Positions 14,163-21,727 of a stretch of 23,461 nucleotides of DNA are shown piece by piece. Where the stretch lies: contig JBHIAG010000020.1 in the NCBI GenBank assembly GCA_046758465.1, positions 1 through 23,461 of the forward strand. The letters are read 5' to 3'. Positions within the stretch are counted from its first letter, which is position 1. The number at the start of each line of letters is the position of its first letter. The translations under genes and the position numbers were made by a program. The notes below the pieces were generated by a model, which ran no database searches, was not told where the DNA came from, and saw only the letters and a program-made list of their open reading frames with translations. Origin of the DNA: JBHIAG01 sp046758465 (GTDB taxonomy: Bacteria > Acidobacteriota > Terriglobia > Acidiferrales > 2-02-FULL-67-57).

Positions 14163-14191
14163 TTCTAGTACGGCGCCGGAATTGCCACAAG
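14163..14191 (-). promoter_or_regulatory. Promoter of the SpoIIE phosphatase gene (TTGTGG-17-TAGAAT)
   Basis: On the minus strand TTGTGG (14186-14191) and TAGAAT (14163-14168) are 17 bp apart. Only 12 bases separate the -10 box from the ATG at 14150, giving a predicted leader of about 5 bases. The same 70-bp gap must also hold the signals for the divergent CapA-like gene. Confidence 0.6.
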
Positions 14192-14220
14192 CTGTCCCGC
14201 GCGCCCGGGGAAGAACGGAG

Positions 14221-15591
14221 ATGAAAAGCCTTCAGACAGTCTTTTGCATACTCTTGGTGTTGGGAGGCACCCTGACGGCGCCCGCCCAGCAGGCTGGCAG
14301 TCTGACCGTGGCGCTCACCGGTGATTCCATCATCACCCAGCGCATGTCGGTTTATGACGAGCCGGACTACCTTGCCCTGGTCGAAGTTTTGCGAGGCGCC
14401 GACGTGGCCTTTACCAATTTTGAAATGCTGCTGCACAACTACGAGGGCGCCCCTGCGCCGGTCTCGGGCGGCACCTATATGGCGGCGCCGCCCCCGCTGG
14501 CGCGCGAGTTGGTGTGGATGGGCTTCGATCTGGTCTCGACCGCCAACAACCACTCCTTCGATTACGGCGCCGAGGGGTTGCTGAGCACCCTGCGGGGGCT
14601 GGCCGATGCGGGTCTGGTTGCGGCCGGCACGGGCGAGAACCTGGCCCGGGCGCGTGCCCCGGGCTATCTCGAAACCCGGCGTGGACGCGTGGCGCTGGTG
14701 GCCGCGGCCTCCACCTTCACCCCCATGGCGCCGGCGGGCGAGCAGCGCAAAGACCTGCGGGGCCGGCCGGGGTTGAGTCCCTTGCGCTACCACACCACCT
14801 ACTATGTCGATGCCGAGGGTCTGGCCACCTTGCAGCGCCTGAAGCAGGCCCTGGGAATGCGCCGCAGGCGACAATCTCCTGGCGAGGTCGAACGGCTGAA
14901 CTTTCTGCGTCGCGAGTTCGTGCGCGGTGAACCACCTCGCATCGAGACCCGGCCCGACCCGGACGACCTGGGGGGGATTGTGCAAGCGGTAGGTGAAGCC
15001 CAGCGGCAGGCCGACTGGGTCATCGTCTCGCTGCACGCGCACGAATCGGCCGGCAAGCGCGAAACGCCGGCGGGCTTCATCGTCCAGTTTGCGCACGCGG
15101 TGGTGGACGCCGGCGCCGACATCGTCGCCATCCACGGGCCCCATGTGCTCCGCCCCGTCGAGATTTACAGAGGACGGCCCATCTTCTACAGCCTGGCCAA
15201 CTTCATCTTTCAGAACGAAACCGTGGCCTTCCTGCCGGACGAAATATACCGCCGCTACGGCGTCGACCCCTCACGCACGCCCGCGGATGTCTACGATGCG
15301 CGCACGCAAGCGGGGCAGCGTGGTTTCCCGGCCAACCCGATTTTCTGGGAGAGTGTGGTCGCGCTCGTCAGCTTTGCCGACGGCCGCCTGCAAGACGTCC
15401 GGCTCTACCCGATTCTGCTCGGGCACGGCAAGCCGCGCTCGCAGCGCGGCCGGCCAATCTTGGCCCGGGCAGAAGAGGGTGCGCGCATCCTCGAGCATCT
15501 GGCGAGCCTGTCAAAGAGCTTCGGCACGCAGATCGAGGTGCGCGAAGTTTTGGATCGAGCGGTCGGCTATGTCAAACTCCCTAAGGAATAA
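14221..15591 (+). CDS. Secreted CapA-like (PGA_cap) metallophosphoesterase-fold protein
   Basis: This 456-residue protein has a signal peptide (LQTVFCILLVLGGTLTAPAQ). The PGA_cap fold follows, with LTGDSI near residue 36, NFEMLL near 68, TANNHSFDYG near 110, HAHES near 275, and HGPHVLRPVEIYRGRPIFYS then LANFIFQN near 305-330. The founding member, CapA, is needed to make or export poly-gamma-glutamate in Bacillus, but this family is widespread without capsules. No capB, capC or capD gene is present here, so a capsule role is not supported; a periplasmic phosphoesterase or amidase-type activity is possible. GGGGAAGAACGGAG precedes the ATG. Any earlier start would run into the divergent promoter region. 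Confidence 0.88.
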   Translation: MKSLQTVFCILLVLGGTLTAPAQQAGSLTVALTGDSIITQRMSVYDEPDYLALVEVLRGADVAFTNFEMLLHNYEGAPAPVSGGTYMAAPPPLARELVWMGFDLVSTANNHSFDYGAEGLLSTLRGLADAGLVAAGTGENLARARAPGYLETRRGRVALVAAASTFTPMAPAGEQRKDLRGRPGLSPLRYHTTYYVDAEGLATLQRLKQALGMRRRRQSPGEVERLNFLRREFVRGEPPRIETRPDPDDLGGIVQAVGEAQRQADWVIVSLHAHESAGKRETPAGFIVQFAHAVVDAGADIVAIHGPHVLRPVEIYRGRPIFYSLANFIFQNETVAFLPDEIYRRYGVDPSRTPADVYDARTQAGQRGFPANPIFWESVVALVSFADGRLQDVRLYPILLGHGKPRSQRGRPILARAEEGARILEHLASLSKSFGTQIEVREVLDRAVGYVKLPKE

Positions 15592-15630
15592 ACACTAAGG
15601 ACGCACACCCCGGAGGCACAGGGTCAAACG
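15592..15630. repeat. Possible degenerate reverse copy of the CTCTGTG repeat
   Basis: The stretch CGCACACCCCGGAGGCACAG at 15603-15622 resembles the reverse complement of the host repeat at 6396-6446 (CGCACCACAGAGGACACAGA), with several mismatches. It lies in the 76-bp gap between the CapA-like and M14 genes. The match is weak. Confidence 0.25.
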
Positions 15631-15667
15631 CATGAGGATTTCGATATCAAACTGCCAGGAGGTTACC

Positions 15668-18355
15668 ATGAAACACTTGTTGGCTGTTTTGTTGCTCTGC
15701 GGAGGCCTCGCACTTCCAGGCGTCGCACAGGCGCCCGAGGAATTCGATTTTTATGCACGCGGGCCCTACCAGGCAGGCATCCCGCGACCCGAGCAAATCC
15801 TGGGCTACCCCATCGGCACGCGCCACAGCTACCACTACCAGATGGAGGGCTACATCCAGGCCTTGGCGCAGGCTACGCCGCACGTCGCGGTGGTCACTTA
15901 CGGCGAGTCCTACGAAGGACGCAAACTCTATTTGGTCCTGGTCAGCTCGGAAGAGAACATCGTGCGCCTGGAAGAAATCCGCGCGGCCACCGCGCGGCTG
16001 GCCGACCCGCGCCAGGTGGCAAGCGCGGCCGAGTTGCAGCGTCTGATTGCCGCCACTCCGGCCACGGTGTGGCTGAACTTCGCCAACGACGGCAACGAGT
16101 CGGCGGCCTTTGAGGCCGCCATGCAGGTCGCCTACCAACTGGCGGCGGGCGAGGACGAGACGACGCGCATGATTCGCGCCCGCGTCCTGACCATCGTTGA
16201 CCCGGCGTCTAACCCGGAGTCGCACGACCGCTTTGTGGCCTGGTACAACGCCATCGTCCACGGCCCCCGGGGCAACCCCGACCCCAATGCCGCTGAGCAC
16301 ACGGGCGACTGGCTGATGAACTCGAACGACAACCACTACCACATTGATTTAAATCGCGACGCCATCGTCCTCAGCCAGCGCGAAACCCGCGCCATCGTCC
16401 GCCAAATTCACCGCTGGAACCCGCAGGTCTTCATCGACCACCACGGCAACCCGCCGATTTTCTTCTTCCCGCCCACGGCCAAGCCCATGAACCCGAACTT
16501 CCCGCCGAGCGTGCGTCGCTGGGAGGAGGCGTTCGGACGGGTGATGGCGGCCGCGTTTGCGCGCCACGGCTGGAGCTTTATGAACCGCGAGGTCTTCGAC
16601 TTCTTCTATCCCGGCTACCTCGACACCTACCCAAGTCTGAACGGCGCCATCGGGATGACGTTTGAGACCGACGGCGGCGGCAGCCAGGGATTGCAACTGG
16701 AGCGGCGCGATGGCACCCGCTCGACGCTGGCCGGCGCCATCGCCAAACACTTCACCGCCAGCTTGGCCACCGTCGCGCGCGCGGCCGAGGGCAAGGACCA
16801 GTTGCTCGAAGACTTCTACGCCTTCCGCAAGAGCGGAACGGAGGAAGGCGAGCGCGGCCCGGTCAAGCAATACGTCCTGCTTGCAGGTAAGACTCCCGCA
16901 CGTGCCGCGGAACTGGTCAAGTTGCTGCAGGCGCACCGCATCGAAATCTACCGGGCCACGGCGCCCTTCACCTCAAACCGCGCCCACAATTACTTCAATG
17001 ACCAAGTTAGCCGCCAGCAGTTCCCTGCCGGCAGCTACGTCATCCCCACCAACCAGCCGCAAAAACGCCTGCTCACGGCGCTGCTCGAACCCGAAGCCAA
17101 GCTGGAAGAAGACTTCCTGGCGGAGGTACGAGCCAGAAAGGAGCGCAACGCCCGGCTGGGACGCGGTGCGGAGCGGGAGCGCTCCGGCTTCTACGACATG
17201 ACGGCCTGGTCGCTGCCGCTGGGTTTCGGGGTCGAGGCTTATTGGACCGAAGACCGGGCGACGACACGGGAGCGGCTTGCCGCGCCGCCCCCCCTGCCCA
17301 AGGGCATCGTCGGAGGTAGGGCTCGCTACGCCTACCTGTTCAAACCGGACTCGAACGCCAGCCTGAAGCTCATGGCGCAGCTTTTCCGGAAAGACTTCAA
17401 GCTGGCGGTAGCGCGCACGGAGTTCGCCATCGGGGAAAACACTTTCCCGCCCGGCACGATCCTGCTGCGCGTCGAGCGCAACCCCGAAAAGCTCCACGAG
17501 CGCATCCGCGCCCTGGCCGAAGAGATTGGTGTCCGGGTCTGGGCGGTTGATTCGGCGTGGACAGACAGGGGCATCACGCTCGGCTCGCGCCGGATTACCG
17601 ACCTGAAGGCACCCCGCGTGGCCGCGGCCATCTATCGGCCCACCAGCGGCCGCAGCTACGGGCACCTCTGGTTTCTCTTCGAGCAAATCCTCGACTATCC
17701 CTTCACGCCCATCCGCGTGGAGCGCTTCCGCACCATCGACCTGAGCAACTACGACGTGATCATCTTCCCCCCTGGAAGCGACGCCGCCTACCAAGGGCTG
17801 CTGGGCACACGGGGTATCGCCCGACTGAAAGCCTGGATTGAAGGGGGCGGGGTCTTCGTGGGGCTCCAGGGCGGCGCGGCGCTGGCCACGCGGAAAGGCG
17901 TCGCGTGGACCTCCTCGCGCCTGGTCGGGCGGCCCCGCAGAGCGGGGCAGGCAGCCCCGGAGGGTGAAGCCCAGGCGGCACGCCCGGTGCCGGAGCGGGA
18001 AGAACCGGTACTGCGCACACCGGGGGCGATGCTGCGCGTGGAACTGAACCCAGCGCACTTCCTCAGCTTCGGTTCTGAGCCCGAGCAGGTGGTGTTGCAC
18101 AACTCCAACCTGATCTTCACCCCGACGAAGGGAGGGACGAATGTCGCCACCTACGCGAAAGAGAATCCGCGCGTGAGCGGCTTCGTCTGGGAGGAAACGC
18201 TCGAGCGGCTGGCGGGCTCGGCCTACTTGATTGACGAAAACCGCGGCCGCGGCCACGTCATCCTGTTTGCCGACGACCCGAACTACCGCTTGCTCTGGCC
18301 GCGGCTCACGCGCTTGTTTGTGAACAGCGTCTTTTTGGCCGCGAGCTTGCGCTAG
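15668..18355 (+). CDS. Secreted M14-family zinc carboxypeptidase with C-terminal amidotransferase-like domain
   Basis: This 895-residue protein has a signal peptide (HLLAVLLLCGGLALPGVAQA) and an M14 peptidase domain at about 40-390. Conserved features are GESYEGRKLYLVLVS, DLNRD (about 230), the zinc-ligand segment D257-HHG, and the general-base glutamate E333 in MTFETDGGG. The first zinc motif, normally HxxE, reads D141-G-N-E144. The C-terminal part (about 645-770) looks like a class I amidotransferase fold (SNYDVIIFPPGSDAAYQG, IEGGGVFVGLQGGAALA) without the catalytic cysteine. Such proteins trim C-terminal residues from peptides outside the cytoplasm. AGGAGG 6 bases upstream supports 15668 over an earlier in-frame ATG at 15632. 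A palindrome is translated at about residues 755-761. Confidence 0.9.
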   Translation: MKHLLAVLLLCGGLALPGVAQAPEEFDFYARGPYQAGIPRPEQILGYPIGTRHSYHYQMEGYIQALAQATPHVAVVTYGESYEGRKLYLVLVSSEENIVRLEEIRAATARLADPRQVASAAELQRLIAATPATVWLNFANDGNESAAFEAAMQVAYQLAAGEDETTRMIRARVLTIVDPASNPESHDRFVAWYNAIVHGPRGNPDPNAAEHTGDWLMNSNDNHYHIDLNRDAIVLSQRETRAIVRQIHRWNPQVFIDHHGNPPIFFFPPTAKPMNPNFPPSVRRWEEAFGRVMAAAFARHGWSFMNREVFDFFYPGYLDTYPSLNGAIGMTFETDGGGSQGLQLERRDGTRSTLAGAIAKHFTASLATVARAAEGKDQLLEDFYAFRKSGTEEGERGPVKQYVLLAGKTPARAAELVKLLQAHRIEIYRATAPFTSNRAHNYFNDQVSRQQFPAGSYVIPTNQPQKRLLTALLEPEAKLEEDFLAEVRARKERNARLGRGAERERSGFYDMTAWSLPLGFGVEAYWTEDRATTRERLAAPPPLPKGIVGGRARYAYLFKPDSNASLKLMAQLFRKDFKLAVARTEFAIGENTFPPGTILLRVERNPEKLHERIRALAEEIGVRVWAVDSAWTDRGITLGSRRITDLKAPRVAAAIYRPTSGRSYGHLWFLFEQILDYPFTPIRVERFRTIDLSNYDVIIFPPGSDAAYQGLLGTRGIARLKAWIEGGGVFVGLQGGAALATRKGVAWTSSRLVGRPRRAGQAAPEGEAQAARPVPEREEPVLRTPGAMLRVELNPAHFLSFGSEPEQVVLHNSNLIFTPTKGGTNVATYAKENPRVSGFVWEETLERLAGSAYLIDENRGRGHVILFADDPNYRLLWPRLTRLFVNSVFLAASLR
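17932..17948. repeat. GC-rich palindrome inside the M14 peptidase gene
   Basis: GCCCCGC at 17932-17938 and GCGGGGC at 17942-17948 form a 7-bp stem with an AGA loop, followed by AGGCA. The other strand reads CCTGCCCCGCTCTGCGGGGC, the same design as at 20494 and 22932. It is translated within a low-complexity linker (VGRPRRAGQAAPEGEAQ) that leads into the final part of the protein. Confidence 0.65.
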
Positions 18356-18452
18356 CCTGCGGCCCGGAATTCTTCCGCGGGCGCGGCGAGAGGCAAGCTA
18401 CCGTCAGGCAGGGTCGGACTTTGCTCCTACCCTGCGGCGCGGCACTTTGTGC

Positions 18453-18458
18453 TAGAGT
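18453..18458 (+). promoter_or_regulatory. Possible -10 box (TAGAGT)
   Basis: The context GCTAGAGTAG at 18451-18460 is identical to that of the lactate permease promoter at 2331-2340. I see no good -35 box at 16-18 bp spacing, so this is only a candidate promoter for the gene at 18527. Confidence 0.35.
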
Positions 18459-18526
18459 AGGCTAGCGAGTTCCACCAAAAAAGATCGAAACCGGAGGGAA
18501 GCCGGGCCGGGGCGAAGGAGAGCGTC

Positions 18527-19291
18527 ATGAGAACCAGGATTCTGTTTTTTCTAGCGGCCCTCTTGCTGGCGAGCCCTGCACACGCCAAAGATTTTTGGAA
18601 GGAGAAGGACTACCGGCGCTGGTCAAAGAAAGAATGCCTGAAGCTGCTGAGGAACTCCCCCTGGACAAAGCAAAAAACCTTCAGCACTGTTCACATCGAC
18701 CCTGTCGCGGCGGCAGAGCCCACGACGGGGGAAATAGGCCCCCAAGGGTTCCCCCAGGCGGGGCGCGAGCGGCAAGCGAACCCGCGGACGACCTATCAAG
18801 TGCAGCTGCGCTCTGCGCTACCCGTTCGCCAAGCAATAGTGCGGCTGACGCAGATCAACCAGAAGTACGACAAGATGTCGCCCCAAGAGCAGCAAGCCTT
18901 TGACCAACGGGCAGAACAGTTCCTGGCTGTGCGCTTTCCCGAAATCGTAGTGGTTCACGTGTCCTACGGGACCACCGTCACGGACGACGACCGCGAGCTG
19001 GCGCGCCACTGGCAATCCCAGACCACAGAAACCCTCAGAAATTTTGTCTTTCTGATGGGTGCCAGGAGGATAAAGGTTCCCTTATTGGGCTACGCCGTGG
19101 CGGAGGGCGCCGGGCGGGAGTTTCAACTGGTCTTCCCGCGCCAGTCTGAAGGCCAGCCCTTGCTCGGTCCGCAGGACAAATCGTTGAAACTGGAGTTCAA
19201 CCATCCGAACATTCGCGGACAAGGGGAGAAGCGGGTTTTCATCGAATGGAAGGTCAAGAAAATGCGGATGGATGAGACGGTCATCTACTGA
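18527..19291 (+). CDS. Small secreted protein of unknown function (paralogue of 9139-9858)
   Basis: This 254-residue protein has a clear signal peptide (ILFFLAALLLASPAHA). I recognise no named domain. The order is a charged helix (WSKKECLKLLRNSPWTKQK), a variable Gln/Pro-rich loop, the YQVQLRSALPVRQAIVRL segment, a predicted helix with DKMSPQEQQAFDQRAEQFL, a VVVHVSYG strand and a C-terminal LVFPRQSEGQPL then beta-rich tail. These landmarks are shared, diverged, with the protein at 9139-9858. AAGGAG sits 9 bases before the ATG. The aminotransferase gene starts 20 bp downstream, so the pair is probably one operon. It is likely periplasmic. Confidence 0.82.
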   Translation: MRTRILFFLAALLLASPAHAKDFWKEKDYRRWSKKECLKLLRNSPWTKQKTFSTVHIDPVAAAEPTTGEIGPQGFPQAGRERQANPRTTYQVQLRSALPVRQAIVRLTQINQKYDKMSPQEQQAFDQRAEQFLAVRFPEIVVVHVSYGTTVTDDDRELARHWQSQTTETLRNFVFLMGARRIKVPLLGYAVAEGAGREFQLVFPRQSEGQPLLGPQDKSLKLEFNHPNIRGQGEKRVFIEWKVKKMRMDETVIY

Positions 19292-19311
19292 CCCTACCGG
19301 CGAGGTGAGCG

Positions 19312-20538
19312 ATGGCGCCACTGGAACTGACCCGCAGAGAGTTTACCCGGGCGCTGGGGTTGGGCCTGGCCCCGATGCTTTCGGGGCTGGCGCCGGCGAT
19401 CTCGGCACTGGCCCCGCCCGTGGCGGCCCGGGGTCGCGAAGAGCGGCTGGGTTTGGGGGGACGAGTCCTGCGCGTCAAGCGGAAACCGAAAGACCCGGCC
19501 GACCTCATCCTGCTCAATTCGAACGAAAACCCTTACGGGCCGTCGCCGGCGGCGCTGGAGGCGATGGTGGCGGCGCACGAGGTTGCGTGCCGCTACCCGG
19601 ACTACTGGGCCTATGAGTTGCAGGAAAGGCTGGCGGCTTTTCACGGCGTGAGCCAGGAGATGGTCGAGGTTACCTGCGGGTCAACCGAAGTGCTGAAGGT
19701 GGCCGCGCAGGCGTTTGCGGGGCCCGGCCGGCGGCTGGTGCTGGCCGACCCGACGTTCGAGGCAATCGCCCACTATGCGGAGACCGCCGGCGGGGAAGTG
19801 ATCAAGGTTCCCCTCGATGCTCACTACCGGCACGACCTAGACGCCATGGCCGCCGCCGCGCGCGCGCAGCCGGGGCTACTCTATCTCTGCAATCCCAACA
19901 ATCCCACCGGCACGGTTGTGAGCCACCAGGCAGTTGCGCAGTTGCTCGCGCAGGTGCCGGCTGAGACCGTGGTGCTGGTCGATGAGGCCTACCACCACTA
20001 CGTCGAATCGCCCGACTACGCCAGCGCGCTCGACTCGGTTCTGGCCGGCCACCCGGGCGTGATCGTGTCGCGCACCTTCTCGAAGATTTACGGGATGGCC
20101 GGGCTGCGCCTGGGCTACGCGCTGGCACACGAAGAGTTGATTGAGAAAATGCGCCCCCACCAGGTGTTGGAGAGCTGGAACGTGATGGCGTGCGTGGCCG
20201 CCCTCGCCAGCCTCGAAGACACCGAACTGGTGCCGCGCGGACGGGCGCGCAACAAGCAGGCGCGGGACTACGTGCGCGGCGAAATGAAGCGGCGCGGCTA
20301 CTCGACCCTGCCTTCGGAGACAAACTTTATGATGATTGACCTCGGGCAAGAGGTCACGCCGGTCATCGAGGCCTTCCGCGAGCAGGGCATTGCCGTGGGC
20401 CGGCTCTTTCCCAGCCTGCCGCAGCACCTGCGCCTCTCCATCGGCAAACCCGAGGAGATGGAGAAGTTCGTGGAAGCGTTTGACCAGATTCTGCCTGCCC
20501 CGCGCTTTTCGGCGGGGCCCGCCGTCCGCGCCGCTTGA
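19312..20538 (+). CDS. Tat-exported PLP aminotransferase (histidinol-phosphate aminotransferase-like)
   Basis: This 408-residue class I/II aminotransferase has a twin-arginine signal (LTRREFTRALGLGLAPMLSG), implying export as a folded, cofactor-loaded enzyme. Core motifs are NSNENPYGPSPAAL, CNPNNPTGTV (about 193-202), VDEAYHHYVE and SRTFSKIYGMAGLRLGY with the PLP-binding lysine at about 258. The layout is closest to the HisC family, but a periplasmic enzyme is unlikely to serve histidine synthesis; the amino donor and acceptor are unknown. GAGGTGA precedes the ATG, 20 bp after the secreted-protein gene, suggesting co-transcription. The final residues (PAPRFSAGPAVRAA) are encoded by and just beyond a palindromic element and look like an added tail. 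Confidence 0.9.
   Translation: MAPLELTRREFTRALGLGLAPMLSGLAPAISALAPPVAARGREERLGLGGRVLRVKRKPKDPADLILLNSNENPYGPSPAALEAMVAAHEVACRYPDYWAYELQERLAAFHGVSQEMVEVTCGSTEVLKVAAQAFAGPGRRLVLADPTFEAIAHYAETAGGEVIKVPLDAHYRHDLDAMAAAARAQPGLLYLCNPNNPTGTVVSHQAVAQLLAQVPAETVVLVDEAYHHYVESPDYASALDSVLAGHPGVIVSRTFSKIYGMAGLRLGYALAHEELIEKMRPHQVLESWNVMACVAALASLEDTELVPRGRARNKQARDYVRGEMKRRGYSTLPSETNFMMIDLGQEVTPVIEAFREQGIAVGRLFPSLPQHLRLSIGKPEEMEKFVEAFDQILPAPRFSAGPAVRAA
20494..20518. repeat. GC-rich palindrome at the 3' end of the aminotransferase gene
   Basis: GCCCCGC (20497-20503) pairs with GCGGGGC (20512-20518) across an 8-base loop, preceded by CCT to give CCTGCCCCGC. It is read in frame near the C-terminus. No T-run follows, and the stop codon lies downstream at 20536-20538. 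Confidence 0.65.
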
Positions 20539-20605
20539 ACTAAACGGGTAGAGGCCTTCGCTTCGACCCCCACCTCTGGAAGCGTGCCACGCCCGCCAGC
20601 TACCA

Positions 20606-21709
20606 CTATCCGAGACTCTCAGCAACTAACGTGGCGACGTGGTGGGCCAGCGAGGCGGCGGCCGTCAAGCCCGGCGATTCAATCCCGACCAAGTGGATGA
20701 CGTTGGGGTAGGCAGGGTCGCGGGTGACGACGAAATCGGCTGCGCCTTTCTCACCCGGCGGGACTCGCTTGGCGCGGATGCCGGAGTAGGACGGGCGCAG
20801 GTCGTCGGGCGCAAGTTGCGGCAGCAGGCGCCGGGCGCGCGCGCAGAAGCTTTCGACGGGTTCGCGGTCGCGCTCGTAGTCATTTTTGTCGGTGACGTAG
20901 CGGGCATTGGGCCCGACTAAAATTGTGCCCCAGAGTGTCTTGGTGAAGTGGACACCCAGGCTTAGCCCGGTGGGGTCGGGCGCGGGATAGACCAGGGTGT
21001 TGATGAGGTGCGCCTTCGGCCTGATGACTTCCCAGTACTCACCGCGGACGGGATAGATGCGGTAGTTGCGATTGCCCACGAGCGCCGCAACTTCGTCGGC
21101 AAACAGGCCGGCGCTGTTCACCAGCACCCGGGTTTCGAGCTCGCCCGCTGTGGTTTGAATCCGCATGCTCGCCGGGCCGGGGGCAACCGCTTCCAGCTTC
21201 GCACTTGTCGCGAGATTCGCACCCTGCGCCACTGCAACCCGCGCGTAGGCCTTGGTCAGTTCTTCGCTGGCGACAATCCCGGCCGTGGGCACGCGCAAGG
21301 CGGCCACGCCTTTGACATGCGGCTCGTGCCGACGCAGCTCAGCCGCGCTGATGAGCTCGAGGCCCGCGACCCCGTTCGCCTGGCCCTGCGCCCGCAGCTC
21401 GGTCAATTTGGCTTCTTCCTCGGGCGTGGTGGCGACCATGAATTTTCCGGTCTTTTTGTGGGGCACGTTATGGGCGGCACAGAACTTATAGGTCAGGCGG
21501 TTGCCCGCGACGCAGTGGCGCGCCTTGAGCGAGCCGGGGGGATAGTACATTCCGGAGTGGATGACGCCGCTGTTGCGGGAGCTGGCACCCATGCCTGCAC
21601 GCGGCATTTGCTCGAGCACGAAAACGTCTTCGGTGCGTTTCGCAACCTCAGCAGCGATGGCACAGCCCACCACGCCCGCGCCGACGATGACGACTTGAGC
21701 TTTTTCCAC
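20606..21709 (-). CDS. lhgO: FAD-dependent L-2-hydroxyglutarate oxidase-like enzyme
   Basis: This 367-residue flavoprotein of the DAO family has a dinucleotide-binding motif VVIVGAGVVGCAIAAEVAKR at residues 6-25. The segment SSRNSGVIHSGMYYPPGSLK, with GKFMVATTPEE following, closely matches the L-2-hydroxyglutarate dehydrogenase/oxidase family. RPSYSGIRAK and HLVGIESPGLTAAASLA near the end are the usual C-terminal FAD contacts. The expected reaction is oxidation of L-2-hydroxyglutarate to 2-oxoglutarate, passing electrons to quinone or oxygen; related 2-hydroxyacids are possible substrates. The start is a GTG at 21709 with only a weak ribosome-binding site. It lies 18 bp behind the class V aminotransferase gene and is probably in the same operon. 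It converges with the exported aminotransferase gene. Confidence 0.88.
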   Translation of the reverse strand: MEKAQVVIVGAGVVGCAIAAEVAKRTEDVFVLEQMPRAGMGASSRNSGVIHSGMYYPPGSLKARHCVAGNRLTYKFCAAHNVPHKKTGKFMVATTPEEEAKLTELRAQGQANGVAGLELISAAELRRHEPHVKGVAALRVPTAGIVASEELTKAYARVAVAQGANLATSAKLEAVAPGPASMRIQTTAGELETRVLVNSAGLFADEVAALVGNRNYRIYPVRGEYWEVIRPKAHLINTLVYPAPDPTGLSLGVHFTKTLWGTILVGPNARYVTDKNDYERDREPVESFCARARRLLPQLAPDDLRPSYSGIRAKRVPPGEKGAADFVVTRDPAYPNVIHLVGIESPGLTAAASLAHHVATLVAESLG

Positions 21710-21727
21710 CTCTGACGACCTGCCGGA

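Noticed and set aside
14221..15591. A capsule (poly-gamma-glutamate) locus
   Set aside because: Only a CapA-like protein is present; there is no ligase, membrane partner or hydrolase of the cap/pgs set nearby.
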